NCBI RefSeq assembly: GCF_030433685.1
Contig: NZ_JAROCF010000001.1
Span: 3,782,001-3,846,000 of the forward strand
Length of the DNA stretch: 64,000 nt
Origin: Leifsonia williamsii
GTDB taxonomy: Bacteria; Actinomycetota; Actinomycetes; Actinomycetales; Microbacteriaceae
Reading direction: 5' to 3'
Positions 52,909 through 63,638 of the stretch are shown here, one piece after another. A model generated the notes under the pieces. It saw only the letters and a program-made list of their open reading frames with translations, was not told the DNA's origin and did not search any database. Every line of letters starts with the position of its first letter. Positions within the stretch are counted from its first letter, which is position 1. The translations under genes and the position numbers were made by a program.

Positions 52909-53426
52909 AGCCCCGCCCGCCTGCTCTCGGCCAGCGTCACCAGGCGGTCGCGCAGCTCGGCGGCCTCCGCGTCGGGGAGCCCGGGGATCAGCACGCCCGT
53001 GGAGGCGGCGGCCGTCACGAACTTCAGGTCGGCCAGCCCCAGCATCCGGCCGACCGGCCCGCGGGTGATGTCGATGAGCTGCATGCGCCCGTACGGCACC
53101 GAGACGAACCGCTGGAACATGATGCCGCGGCGGAACAGGAGATCGTCCTCGCGCAGCACATACCCGATCGAGCGGGCGCGGCGCGGCGCGATCACGAGCG
53201 ACACGATCGTGCCGATCGCGACGACCGCCAGCAGGATCCAGCCGAAAGTCCAGCCCGCCACCAGCCACAGGAAGGTCGCCGCCGCCGCGAGCACGATGCC
53301 GCTGACCAGCGCGCCGACGAGCACGACGACGACGTACTTGGGCGAGACGCGCCTCCACTCGCCGACCTCGAGGTCGATGCGGTCCGGTCCGGCCGGACGG
53401 CGGGCGGGCTCAGCGGTTCCTGACAT
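52905..53426 (-). CDS. Small membrane protein with one PH (bPH2) domain, YdbS-like
   Basis: A 173-residue protein with two membrane helices (about 30-52 and 57-78) and one bPH2 domain (SIGYVLREDDLLFRRGIMFQ, then VPYGRMQLIDITRGPVGRML). It pairs with the larger PH-domain protein that follows by a 4-bp overlap, and its own start overlaps the DUF3180 stop by 17 bp. The two proteins probably work as a complex in the membrane. Confidence 0.85.
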   Translation of the reverse strand: MSGTAEPARRPAGPDRIDLEVGEWRRVSPKYVVVVLVGALVSGIVLAAAATFLWLVAGWTFGWILLAVVAIGTIVSLVIAPRRARSIGYVLREDDLLFRRGIMFQRFVSVPYGRMQLIDITRGPVGRMLGLADLKFVTAAASTGVLIPGLPDAEAAELRDRLVTLAESRRAGL

Positions 53427-53892
53427 GCACGCTCTCCGGCTCGTCGTCGTCATCGTCGTCGGGCGGGAGGGTGCAGAACGCCTCGGCGACCAGGCCGCCG
53501 GTGAGCAGCACCACGGCGCCCGCGAGCGCGAGAGCGCTCTGCAGCACGGCGCCGTTGCCCGGGATGACGTCCCGGGTCAGCAGGTAGACGAGGATGCCGA
53601 CGCCGGCACCCGTGAGCAGCGCACCGCTGAGGCTGCACGCCTTGGCGAGCACGACGATGCGCATCGCCTGGAACGGGTCGATGCGGCGGGAGCTGCGCCC
53701 GCGGACGGCGAGCCGGATGGGCACCGCGAAGGCGACGATGATGACGGCCACCGCCACCAGCGTGATGGGCAGCGTGATGGGCGGGAGGAAGGCGGCGGCC
53801 CCGAGGCTCGACGCGGTCAGCTCGCCCAGGAACCCGACGACGAGACCGGCGACCGCCAGCCCGAGCAGCGTGGTGACGCGCGTGCGCTTCAT
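53410..53892 (-). CDS. DUF3180 family membrane protein
   Basis: Four-helix membrane protein of 160 residues: helices at about 7-24, 38-60, 82-103 and 114-135. The C-terminus is acidic (PPDDDDDDEPESVHV). DUF3180 proteins sit directly after folK in actinobacteria and have no known function. The start overlaps the folK stop by 4 bp. Confidence 0.86.
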   Translation of the reverse strand: MKRTRVTTLLGLAVAGLVVGFLGELTASSLGAAAFLPPITLPITLVAVAVIIVAFAVPIRLAVRGRSSRRIDPFQAMRIVVLAKACSLSGALLTGAGVGILVYLLTRDVIPGNGAVLQSALALAGAVVLLTGGLVAEAFCTLPPDDDDDDEPESVHVRNR

Positions 53893-54482
53893 GAGCGGGC
53901 CTCCCCGTGGCCTGTGTCGGAGAACCAGTGGGCGGAGGGCCAGGAGGCGGAGGGCTGGTACGGGGTGACGGGGTCGGTCGCACCGGCGGCCAGGTCGGCG
54001 ACGCGGCCGCGGCCGGTGACCACGGCCTCCGTGTCGACGTCGAGCCACGGCACGAGGACGAAGGCGCGCTCGTGGGCACGCGGGTGCGGCAGCGTCACGC
54101 GCGGGTCGTCGGAGACGATCCCGCCGTAGTCGACGATGTCGATGTCGATCGTGCGGTCGCCCCAGCGCTCCTCGCGCACGCGGCCGAGGTCGTCCTCCAC
54201 CCGGTTCACCAGGGCGAGCAGGGCGAGCGGGTCGAGGATCGTGTGCACGCGGGCGACGGCGTTGAGGTACGCCGGAGCCTCCGCGTCGATGCCGGCGGGC
54301 TTCAGCGCGGGCGTCTCGTAGAGGCCGGACACCGCCTCCACGTGGAGGCCCGGCTCGGCGGCCAGCGCGTCGAGCGCCGCGCGGAGGGTCGCCTCCCGGT
54401 CGCCGAGATTGCTGCCGAACGCGAGCACGGCGGGCGAGCCCACGCACATCCGCTGCGGGCGGCCCACCGCCCCGGCGCTCAC
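53889..54482 (-). CDS. folK: 2-amino-4-hydroxy-6-hydroxymethyldihydropteridine pyrophosphokinase
   Basis: Transfers pyrophosphate to the pterin in folate synthesis; 197 residues. The motifs LAFGSNLGDREATL, GLYETPALKP, YLNAVARVHT and the signature DRTIDIDIVDYGG with LPHPRAHERAFVLVP are complete. The C-terminus extends about 30 residues beyond the usual end. The GTG start overlaps the folB stop as GTGA. Confidence 0.95.
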   Translation of the reverse strand: MSAGAVGRPQRMCVGSPAVLAFGSNLGDREATLRAALDALAAEPGLHVEAVSGLYETPALKPAGIDAEAPAYLNAVARVHTILDPLALLALVNRVEDDLGRVREERWGDRTIDIDIVDYGGIVSDDPRVTLPHPRAHERAFVLVPWLDVDTEAVVTGRGRVADLAAGATDPVTPYQPSASWPSAHWFSDTGHGEARS

Positions 54483-54877
54483 GACCGCCCCCGCAGGATG
54501 CGGACGGCCACGTCGCCGAACGGCACGGCGATGGGCGCGTCGGGCTTGTGCACCGTCACCTCGACCGAGTGGACGGGTGGATGCGCGAGCACGACGCCCG
54601 CCACCCGCTCGGCCACGGTCTCGATCAGGTCGACCGGGTCGGCCGCGACAGCGTCGTGGACCTCCTGGGCGAGCTCGCCGTAGTGCACGGTGCGCCCCAG
54701 GTCGTCGCCGCTCGCCGCCGGGGAGAGGTCGAGCCAGGCGGTCACGTCGACCACGAAGTCCTGCCCCTCCTCGCGCTCGAAGTCGTAGACGCCGTGGTGG
54801 GCGCGGACGCGCAGGCCGGTCAGCACGATCGCGTCGGCCGGTCGCGGGCCGGCCGGCCCGCCATCGCTAGTGGTCAT
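54479..54877 (-). CDS. folB: Dihydroneopterin aldolase
   Basis: Aldolase/epimerase of 132 residues that makes hydroxymethyl-dihydropterin. Seen: LTGLRVRAHHGVYDFEREEG, TVHYGELAQEV, DLIETVAERVAG and VTVHKPDAPI, in the order expected. It overlaps folP by 11 bp and folK by 4 bp. Confidence 0.95.
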   Translation of the reverse strand: MTTSDGGPAGPRPADAIVLTGLRVRAHHGVYDFEREEGQDFVVDVTAWLDLSPAASGDDLGRTVHYGELAQEVHDAVAADPVDLIETVAERVAGVVLAHPPVHSVEVTVHKPDAPIAVPFGDVAVRILRGRS

Positions 54878-55673
54878 CGCTTCCAGCTTGCCACGCGCGC
54901 ACCACATCGAGGGCGATCCGCGTGGACGCCACGTCGTGGACCCGGACGGCCCAGACGCCTTCACGTGCCGCGAGGGCCGAGATGACGGCGGTCGGAGCGT
55001 CGCGGTCGGCCGCGCTCGCCCCCTCCGGCAGCAGCGCGCCCAGGAACCGCTTGCGCGACGCGCCGATCAGCACCGGGTAGCCGAGCGTCTGGAACGTGTG
55101 GAGGCCGCCGAGCACCTGCCAGTTGTGCTCGGCCGTCTTCGAGAACCCGAGGCCGGGGTCGAGGACGAGCTTGGCCGGGTCGACGCCGCGGTCGAGCAGG
55201 TCGGCGACGCGTGCGGAGAGCTCGCTGCGGACCTCCCGCACGGTGTCGGTGTAGACCGCCCGCGAGTCGCCGGAGTCGAGCCGTCCGCGCCAGTGCATGA
55301 CGACGTACTGCAGGCCGGTGTCGAGCACGGCGTCCGGCATCCCGGGATCGTTGAGGCCGCCGGAGACGTCGTTGATGATCGACGCACCCGCATCGGCTGC
55401 TGCCCGCGCGGTGGAGGCGTTCATCGTGTCGACGCTGACCATCACGCCGCGGTCGGCGAGGCGCCGGATCACCGGCACCACCCGGGACTGCTCCTCGGCC
55501 GGGTCGAGGTGGAGGGCGCCCGGCCGGGTGGACTCGCCGCCCACGTCGATGATGTCGGCGCCCTGCTCGACGAGGTCGAAGGCGTGCTCGACGGCCGCCT
55601 CCGGCTCGAGCCAGAGCCCGCCGTCGCTGAACGAGTCCGGCGTCACGTTGAGGACGCCCATGATGAGCGTCAC
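54867..55673 (-). CDS. folP: Dihydropteroate synthase
   Basis: Joins p-aminobenzoate to the pterin; 268 residues, the sulfonamide target. The signatures MGVLNVTPDSFSDGG and DIIDVGGESTRPGA, the barrel motif ASIINDVSGG, and VLDPGLGFSKTAEHN and GASRKRFLG are all present. The GTG at 55673 overlaps the folE stop as GTGA; an ATG four codons later is an alternative. Confidence 0.96.
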   Translation of the reverse strand: MTLIMGVLNVTPDSFSDGGLWLEPEAAVEHAFDLVEQGADIIDVGGESTRPGALHLDPAEEQSRVVPVIRRLADRGVMVSVDTMNASTARAAADAGASIINDVSGGLNDPGMPDAVLDTGLQYVVMHWRGRLDSGDSRAVYTDTVREVRSELSARVADLLDRGVDPAKLVLDPGLGFSKTAEHNWQVLGGLHTFQTLGYPVLIGASRKRFLGALLPEGASAADRDAPTAVISALAAREGVWAVRVHDVASTRIALDVVRAWQAGSDDH

Positions 55674-56278
55674 GCGGGGCCGCCCCCGACGGCGCCGGCC
55701 GGGTCGTACGCGGCTCCCCCGCTGATCAGTGCCATCAACTCCGCACGGGCGGCGGGGTCGGTGAAGGCGCCGCGGGAGGCGACGGTCACCGTGGTCGAGC
55801 CGGTCTGCCGCGCGCCGCGGGTGGTCACGCACGTGTGGGAGGCGTCGAGCACGACGAGGACGCCGCGGGCACCGGCGCCCTGCTCGATGGTGTCCGCGAT
55901 CTGCTCGGTCAGCCGCTCCTGGATCTGCGGGCGCGCGGCGAGCGTCTCGATCACGCGCGGGATACGGCCCAGGCCGACCACGGCCTCCCCCGGCAGATAC
56001 GCCACGTGCGCGACGCCGAGGAACGGCAGGAGGTGGTGCTCGCACACCGAGCGGAAGGCGATGTCGCGCAGGAGCACCGTCTCGGCGTTCCCCTCCAGCG
56101 GCACGGGATCGCCCAACTCGGCGGCGGCGTCCTTGCCGAGCCCGGCGAAGAACTCCGCGTACGCGTCCGCCACCCGCGACGGGGTGGCGGCGAGGCCGGG
56201 ACGCGCCGGATCCTCGCCGATGGCGGCGAGGATCTCGGCGACGGCCGCCTCGATGCGTGCGCGATCGAAACCGGTCAT
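55670..56278 (-). CDS. folE: GTP cyclohydrolase I
   Basis: First enzyme of folate synthesis; 202 residues. The core CEHHLLPFLGVAHVAYLP contains the zinc and catalytic Cys/His ligands, with GRIPRVIETLAARPQIQERL and ASHTCVTTRGARQ following. The tail beyond residue 185 is Gly/Ala-rich and probably disordered. It begins 18 bp after the ftsH stop. Confidence 0.96.
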   Translation of the reverse strand: MTGFDRARIEAAVAEILAAIGEDPARPGLAATPSRVADAYAEFFAGLGKDAAAELGDPVPLEGNAETVLLRDIAFRSVCEHHLLPFLGVAHVAYLPGEAVVGLGRIPRVIETLAARPQIQERLTEQIADTIEQGAGARGVLVVLDASHTCVTTRGARQTGSTTVTVASRGAFTDPAARAELMALISGGAAYDPAGAVGGGPA

Positions 56279-56296
56279 GCGGGCTGCGGCTGCGGC

Positions 56297-58300
<2,004 letters not shown>

Positions 58301-58386
58301 GATGCGATCACAGTACCGCCTGGGCGCTGTGGACCGGCTGCGTGTTCGCTCTGGGCGCGCTCGGGGCGCGGGGGTCGCTGAGCCGC

Positions 58387-59313
58387 TCAGATCGCAGCGG
58401 ATCGGCGGCTCTCGTCGGCGGCGAACCAGTCCAGGGCGAGGGCGGCGACGGCGTCCGGCGCGTCGTCCGTGATGAAGTGGGCGGCGTCGTCGACGAAGGC
58501 GAGCTCGTAGCGGTCGGCGAAGCGGGCGAGGTCGCCGCAGAGGCGGCGGATCAGCGCCTCGTCCCACGGATGGTCCCGTCGCCCGAAGACGGCGAGGGTC
58601 GGCGGGCGCAGCCGTTGCCCGGCGAACACCCCGCGCGCGAGCTGGAGGGAGACCGGGACGGCGACTCCGCGGAACAGGCGACGCACCGCATCGTCGACCT
58701 CCGGCCGGGTCAGCGGCGCGAGGTACGCGTCGATCGTGGCGCGCGGGAGCGGGTGCGCGACATAGCGGCGCCCGTAGAGGCCGGCGAGGGACGTGCCACG
58801 GCGGTGCCGCATCAATGCGGGCATGTGACGGAATCCTGCGACGAGCTTCGGGCTGAAGGACATGAACAGCGGCGGTACCGAGAGCTGCACCAGCGACCGC
58901 ACGCGCTCGGGATGGGCGTACGCGAGCTGGTTCGCACCGATCGCGCCCAGGTCGTGGGCGAGGAGGTGCGCCCGCTCGATGCCCAGCGCGTCGAGCAGCG
59001 CGAGCAGATCGCGTTCGTGGGACTCGCGTTCGATGCGGGGATCGCCTGCCTCCGTCCATCCGGTTCCGCGCAGGTCGGGGCAGAGGACGCGGTGGCCGGC
59101 GCGGGCGAGAGCGGGCGCGATGTCGCGCCACTGCCACCAGTGGGCCGGGAACCCGTGCAGCAGGACGACGGGATCGCCCGCGCCGACCACCGCGACATGG
59201 CTGCGCAGCCCCGGCGTCTCCACGACGAGGTGCTCGAAGCCGGGCGCCGACGGAAGCGGCGGCACCCAGGCAGCGGATTCGGCGGAGACCTCCAGCACTC
59301 GTGGTGTGCTCAT
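58387..59313 (-). CDS. Alpha/beta hydrolase with aspartate nucleophile (epoxide-hydrolase-like)
   Basis: Hydrolase of 308 residues. The fold shows [19 protein letters not shown] (oxyanion HGFP), the nucleophile elbow [13 protein letters not shown] where Asp121 replaces Ser, and a late [13 protein letters not shown] with the catalytic His. This pattern is that of epoxide hydrolases and haloacid dehalogenases. AAGGAG precedes the ATG. It is divergent from a TetR gene, and two tandem ACTACG-type sites lie between them, so the pair looks like an inducible detoxification module set into the tilS-hpt-ftsH run. Confidence 0.84.
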   Translation of the reverse strand: MSTPRVLEVSAESAAWVPPLPSAPGFEHLVVETPGLRSHVAVVGAGDPVVLLHGFPAHWWQWRDIAPALARAGHRVLCPDLRGTGWTEAGDPRIERESHERDLLALLDALGIERAHLLAHDLGAIGANQLAYAHPERVRSLVQLSVPPLFMSFSPKLVAGFRHMPALMRHRRGTSLAGLYGRRYVAHPLPRATIDAYLAPLTRPEVDDAVRRLFRGVAVPVSLQLARGVFAGQRLRPPTLAVFGRRDHPWDEALIRRLCGDLARFADRYELAFVDDAAHFITDDAPDAVAALALDWFAADESRRSAAI

Positions 59314-59338
59314 GACGACTCCTTCATCGCCCATCGGC

Positions 59339-59370
59339 ACTACGTTCATAGTGTCTACTACGATCATAGT
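59339..59370. promoter_or_regulatory. Two tandem operator-like sites between hydrolase and TetR
   Basis: ACTACGTTCATAGT (59339-59352) and ACTACGATCATAGT (59357-59370) differ by one base and are spaced 18 bp start to start. Each is a near-palindrome. The location between the divergent pair indicates TetR binding. Confidence 0.7.
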
Positions 59371-59393
59371 AACGCTGTTCGAGAGGAGTCGCC

Positions 59394-59957
59394 ATGCCCG
59401 CGACGAAGGATCGCGCGCTCGACGCCGCTGTCGAGCTGCTCGGCGCCGAGGGCGTCCGCGCGCTGAGTCACGGCCGCGTCGATGCCCGCGCCGGGCTCCC
59501 GGCCGGCTCGACATCGAACTGGTTCCGCACCCGTCGGGCGCTGCTCGCCGGAGTGGTCGATCGGATGGCGGAGGCGGAGCGGGCGGACTTCGACCCCTCC
59601 GGCCTCCCGGAGGTGACGGACGCCGACGGCCTGGTCGACGGGCTCTGCGCCATGACGGAGCTGCAGACGGGCCGCTTCGCGACCCGCACGAGAGCCCGCT
59701 ACGCGCTCTTCCTCGAGCTCGCCCCCGACACCGAGCTCGGCGCGCCCCTTCGACGGCAGCGGCAGGAGTTCGAGCGCTGGACCGAGCACCTCGTGGCCGC
59801 CGCCGGGCTGCCGGAGCCCGCGGCCGCCTCCCGAGCACTCATGGCGCTCTGCGACGGGCTCATGCTGCACCGGCTCACGGTGGACCCGGAGCTCGCCGTG
59901 CGGCCGGTGATCGAGCGTGCCGTGCACGCTCTGTCGACGGCCGCTCAGCCGGGGTAG
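59394..59957 (+). CDS. TetR-family regulator
   Basis: Repressor of 187 residues. The helix-turn-helix region is ALDAAVELLGAEGVRALSHG then GRVDARAGLPAGSTSNWFRT, a form in which the recognition helix is rich in Ser/Thr. The ligand domain follows. It is divergent from the epoxide-hydrolase-like gene and probably represses it. GAGAGGAG lies before the ATG. It converges with hpt, one base apart. Confidence 0.85.
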   Translation: MPATKDRALDAAVELLGAEGVRALSHGRVDARAGLPAGSTSNWFRTRRALLAGVVDRMAEAERADFDPSGLPEVTDADGLVDGLCAMTELQTGRFATRTRARYALFLELAPDTELGAPLRRQRQEFERWTEHLVAAAGLPEPAAASRALMALCDGLMLHRLTVDPELAVRPVIERAVHALSTAAQPG

Positions 59958-59958
59958 C

Positions 59959-60510
59959 TCAGCTGTAGACGGCCGGGGCCAGGATGCCGACGCCGCGGAG
60001 GTTGCGGTAGCGCTCGGCGTAGTCGAGGCCGTAGCCGACGACGAACTGGTTCGGGATGTCGAAGCCCACGTACTTCACGTCGATCTCGACACGGGCGGCC
60101 TCCGGCTTGCGCAGGAGGGTGAAGATCTCGATCGACTCCGGGTTGCGGCTGCGGAGGTTCGAGAGCAGCCATGACAGGGTCAGGCCGGAGTCGATGATGT
60201 CCTCGACGATCAGGACCGTCTTGCCCTCGAGGTCGGTGTCGAGGTCCTTGAGGATGCGGACGACGCCGCTCGACTGGGTGCCGCTGCCGTACGAGCTGAC
60301 GGCCATCCAGTCCATCGTCACCGGGATCTTCAGCTCGCGCGCGAAGTCGGCCATCACCATGACCGCGCCCTTCAGCACGCCCACCAGGAGGACGTCCTTG
60401 CCGGCGTAGTCGCGCTCGATGTCGCGGCTCAGCTCGGCGATGCGGGAGCGGATCTGCTCCTCGGTGATCAGAATCTCGGTCAGGTCGTTCTGGACGTCCG
60501 TGAGTTCCAT
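59959..60510 (-). CDS. hpt: Hypoxanthine phosphoribosyltransferase
   Basis: Purine-salvage enzyme of 183 residues. The PRPP-binding motif [18 protein letters not shown] is complete; [20 protein letters not shown] and [11 protein letters not shown] supply the pyrophosphate and substrate loops, and [14 protein letters not shown] the C-terminal segment. It follows tilS by 16 bp. Confidence 0.96.
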   Translation of the reverse strand: MELTDVQNDLTEILITEEQIRSRIAELSRDIERDYAGKDVLLVGVLKGAVMVMADFARELKIPVTMDWMAVSSYGSGTQSSGVVRILKDLDTDLEGKTVLIVEDIIDSGLTLSWLLSNLRSRNPESIEIFTLLRKPEAARVEIDVKYVGFDIPNQFVVGYGLDYAERYRNLRGVGILAPAVYS

Positions 60511-60526
60511 GGAGGGGTGCTGGTCC

Positions 60527-61618
60527 TTAGCTGTTGGGGTGAAACGTGAGCAGCCCGTTCTGCCTCACCACTCTAACGCCTGGCAGGTCGAGCGGCCCCT
60601 GCCCGTGCCAGGCGGTGATCAGCTCCGCCACCGCCAGGGTGTGCGCGCGCGACAGCGAGACGCCGAACTCGGCGGAGACGACGAGCCGGATGATCCGCTG
60701 CCGCAAGGCGGGCGGGTCGGCGGCGAGGCCCCGCACATCGAGCGCGACGGCGCCGTCGTCGGTCTGGCTCACGAGCTCCAGCGCCCACTCCAGGGCGAGG
60801 CCGTCGAGGGCGTCGTCGTCCTCGCGCAGCTGCTCGGCGGTGCGGGCGAGCGCCTCCGCGACGCCGGGGCCGAGCTCGCGCTCCAGCACCGGGAGCACGT
60901 CGTTCCGCACGCGGACGCGCGTGAACGAGCGGTCCTCGTTGTGCGGGTCGTCCCACGGTTCGAGGCCGCTGTCGGCGCAGAAGGCGCGCGTCGTCTCCCG
61001 GCGCAGAGCGAGGAACGGGCGCAACAGCCTCCCCGTGTCCGGCCGCATCCCCTGCAGGCTGGAGGGGCCGGAGCCGCGGGCGAGGCCGAGCAGCACGGTC
61101 TCCGCCTGGTCGTCGAGGGTGTGGGCGAGCAGGATGCGGGAGGCGCCGGTCGCCGAGCGCGCGCGGTCGAACGCCGCGTGGCGGGCGGCGCGGGCGGCGG
61201 CCTCCGGTCCCCCGGTCGCCGGGTCGACCTCCACGCGCTCCACGAGCACCGGGTCGAGACCGAGGGCGCGGGCCTGCTCGGCGGCGCGGGCGGCGACGTC
61301 GGCGGAGCCCTCCTGGAGGCCGTGGTCGACGACGATCGCGCCGGCGCGGTACCCGGCGCGCGGGACCTCGAAGGCGGCGGCCGCGGCGAGGGCGAGCGAG
61401 TCTGCTCCCCCGCTCAGGCCCACCAGGACCAGCGCTCCCGGCGCGAGCGGCTCGGGCTTCGCGGGGCCGTGGTCGTCGTGCGGGTCGGGCTCCGGAAGTG
61501 CGGCGGCTGCGGCGAGAGCCTCCCGGACGGCGCGCCGCGCGTCGGCGATCGGGGGCGTCAGCCGGGGGCGGCGGTGGCCTCGGGCGGGATCGGCGTCCGG
61601 GGATCCGTTGAGGGGCAT
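60527..61618 (-). CDS. tilS: tRNA(Ile)-lysidine synthetase
   Basis: Modifies the anticodon of minor tRNA-Ile so that it reads AUA; 363 residues. The PP-loop [15 protein letters not shown] is clear, with [20 protein letters not shown] and [16 protein letters not shown] following, and a C-terminal domain ending near residue 350. The N-terminus is about 40 residues longer than usual, Pro/Arg/Asp-rich. Confidence 0.94.
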   Translation of the reverse strand: MPLNGSPDADPARGHRRPRLTPPIADARRAVREALAAAAALPEPDPHDDHGPAKPEPLAPGALVLVGLSGGADSLALAAAAAFEVPRAGYRAGAIVVDHGLQEGSADVAARAAEQARALGLDPVLVERVEVDPATGGPEAAARAARHAAFDRARSATGASRILLAHTLDDQAETVLLGLARGSGPSSLQGMRPDTGRLLRPFLALRRETTRAFCADSGLEPWDDPHNEDRSFTRVRVRNDVLPVLERELGPGVAEALARTAEQLREDDDALDGLALEWALELVSQTDDGAVALDVRGLAADPPALRQRIIRLVVSAEFGVSLSRAHTLAVAELITAWHGQGPLDLPGVRVVRQNGLLTFHPNS

Positions 61619-61663
61619 CCAGTAACGTTAGTGCAGTCTTCCAACCAGTTAAGGAGAGCCGGC

Positions 61664-62155
61664 ATGGCCGAATACGACGCCGTCATCGAGATCCCCCGGG
61701 GGAGCCGCAACAAGTACGAGGTCGACCACGAGACGGGCCGGGTCTACCTCGACCGCGTGCTCTTCACCAGCTTCGTCTACCCGACCGACTACGGGTTCTT
61801 CGAGAACACCCTCGGCGACGACGGCGACCCGCTGGACGTGCTCGTGCTGCTCGAGTACCCGGTGTTCCCGGGCGTCGGCGTGAAGGTGCGCCCGGTGGGC
61901 GTCCTCAACATGAGCGACGAGGCCGGCGGCGACGCCAAGATCATCGCGGTCCAGTACAAGGACCCGCGCTGGCAGCACATCCAGGACGTGAACGACATCC
62001 CCGAGCAGACCCGCAAGGAGATCGAGCACTTCTTCGCCCGCTACAAGGACCTCGAGCCGGGCAAGTTCGTCAACATCGACGGCTGGGGCGACGCGGCCGA
62101 GGCCGAGGCGCTCATCCAGAAGGCCATCGAGAAGCTGGCCGCCGAGGGTCACTGA
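61664..62155 (+). CDS. ppa: Inorganic pyrophosphatase
   Basis: Soluble family I pyrophosphatase of 163 residues. The metal-binding signature [20 protein letters not shown] and the substrate motif [13 protein letters not shown] are complete, as are the [12 protein letters not shown] and [13 protein letters not shown] segments. AAGGAGA lies 9 bases before the ATG. It is divergent from tilS with 45 bp between starts. Confidence 0.97.
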   Translation: MAEYDAVIEIPRGSRNKYEVDHETGRVYLDRVLFTSFVYPTDYGFFENTLGDDGDPLDVLVLLEYPVFPGVGVKVRPVGVLNMSDEAGGDAKIIAVQYKDPRWQHIQDVNDIPEQTRKEIEHFFARYKDLEPGKFVNIDGWGDAAEAEALIQKAIEKLAAEGH

Positions 62156-62176
62156 CCCAGCTGGTCGCCCTGGGCC

Positions 62177-62245
62177 ACCGCCGAGTACGCGCAAAATCGA
62201 ACGAAAACCGCCGAGTCCGCAGACAATCTGCGTACTCGGCGGTTT
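62177..62245. repeat. 68-bp palindromic intergenic element, copy B (bidirectional terminator)
   Basis: Half copy ACCGCCGAGTACGCGCA, a spacer, then a near-perfect palindrome AAACCGCCGAG...CTCGGCGGTTT (62205-62245). Its reverse complement matches copy A at 41746-41813 in order and spacing. It lies between the converging ppa and NlpC/P60 genes and should terminate both. Confidence 0.75.
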
Positions 62246-62273
62246 GCGTTGGAGGCCGGGGCCCGGGGCGGGG

Positions 62274-63638
62274 TCAGGCGGAGGGGCGGGCCACCTGGGA
62301 CCAGGGGGTGCCCCAGACGGACTGGATCTTGACGACGTCGCCCTCGGTCGGTGCGGCGATCATCTGGCCGCCGCCGATGTAGATGCCGACGTGGTAGAAG
62401 TCGCCCGGACCGCTGCCCCAGAAGATGAGGTCGCCGGGCTGCTTGTCCCAGTACGAGACGAGCTGGCCGCGGCCCTGCGCGGTGAAGTACTGGTTGTTGA
62501 CCGAGTGGCTGCCGATGTACAGGCCGGCATAGGCGTAGGCCTTCATCGTCAGGCCGGAGCAGTCGTAGCCGCCGGGGCCCTCTCCGCCGAAGATGTAGGG
62601 CTTGCCGAGCTGTGCGCGGGCGTACGAGATCGCGGTCTCGACGACATTGCCGTTCGGCGGGGCCACGGGGGCGCTGCCGCCGCCGCTCGAGGAGCCGCCT
62701 CCGCCGCCGCCGCTGGGCGCGGGCGCTCCGCCGCCGCCACCACCGCCGCCGCCTCCGGAGTTCTGCTGCTGCTCCTGCTGCTGCTGTTGCTGCTGCTGCT
62801 GCAGCTGCAACTGGCGCTGGCGCTCGGCCTCCTCCTGGGCCTTGCGCGCGGCCTCCTGCTGCGCCTTGATCTGCTCGCCCTGGAGGTACGCCGCCTCGAC
62901 CTGCGACGACGTGTTCTTGAGGGTGGCGAGCTGGGCGACCAGCTCCGTCGACTTGGTCTGCTGCTCGGCGAGCGCGGACTGGGCGCGGGCCTGGGCGTCC
63001 TTCGCGGCGGCCAGCGCGGTCTCCGCCTGGCTCGCCAGCTTGGTGCGCTCGGTCTTGGCGACCTTCGCCTGGGCGGTGAGCGACTCGGCGGCGTTCTTGT
63101 CCTTGGTGGCCTGCTCGTAGACGGCCTTCGACTGCTCGGTGAGCTTGCTCATGGTTCCGAGCTGGAACAGGAGCTTGTCGGCGTCGGAGCCGGAGCCTCC
63201 ACCCTTCATGAGCAGCGTGCCCGTCAGGTCGCCGCCGCCGGCCGACTTGGCGAGGTGCGAGGCGAGGAGGCCGGCGCGCATCTGCGACGTCTTGGCCTTC
63301 TCGGCGGCGGTCGCGGCCTGGCCCTCGAGGTCGGCCTGCTTCGTGGTGGCGGCCTCGAGCGCGTCCTTCGCCTGGAAGTACGCCTCCGCCGCCTTCTCGG
63401 ACTCGATGCGCGCGGCGTCGACGCCCGACTGCAGGTTGCCGATCAGCGACGTGATGTTCTCGATCATCGCCTGCTGGTTCGAGACGTTGTCCTTCGCCTG
63501 CTGCACGTCGTTCCACGACGGGTAGTCGACCGCCTGTGCCGGCGTCACGATGCCGATGGAGGCCGTGACGGCGCCCATGACGCCCGCGCCGATGGCGAGG
63601 CCCGGGCGGAGGCGAGGGTTCTTGTCGGTGTCAGCCAA
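62274..63638 (-). CDS. NlpC/P60 peptidoglycan endopeptidase with coiled coil and Gln/Gly linker
   Basis: Secreted murein hydrolase of 454 residues. A signal peptide (about 1-35, cleaved after TPAQA) is followed by a long coiled coil (about 40-270). The linker is very unusual: a Gln-rich tract and then long Gly/Ser runs (about 275-325). The NlpC/P60 domain ends the protein with YDCSGLTMKAY (nucleophile Cys) and DFYHVGIYIGGG (catalytic His). The architecture resembles RipA/PcsB-type septal hydrolases. A TTG start is used because an in-frame stop lies just upstream; it overlaps the M23 gene's stop by 8 bp. Confidence 0.92.
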   Translation of the reverse strand: MADTDKNPRLRPGLAIGAGVMGAVTASIGIVTPAQAVDYPSWNDVQQAKDNVSNQQAMIENITSLIGNLQSGVDAARIESEKAAEAYFQAKDALEAATTKQADLEGQAATAAEKAKTSQMRAGLLASHLAKSAGGGDLTGTLLMKGGGSGSDADKLLFQLGTMSKLTEQSKAVYEQATKDKNAAESLTAQAKVAKTERTKLASQAETALAAAKDAQARAQSALAEQQTKSTELVAQLATLKNTSSQVEAAYLQGEQIKAQQEAARKAQEEAERQRQLQLQQQQQQQQQEQQQNSGGGGGGGGGGAPAPSGGGGGGSSSGGGSAPVAPPNGNVVETAISYARAQLGKPYIFGGEGPGGYDCSGLTMKAYAYAGLYIGSHSVNNQYFTAQGRGQLVSYWDKQPGDLIFWGSGPGDFYHVGIYIGGGQMIAAPTEGDVVKIQSVWGTPWSQVARPSA

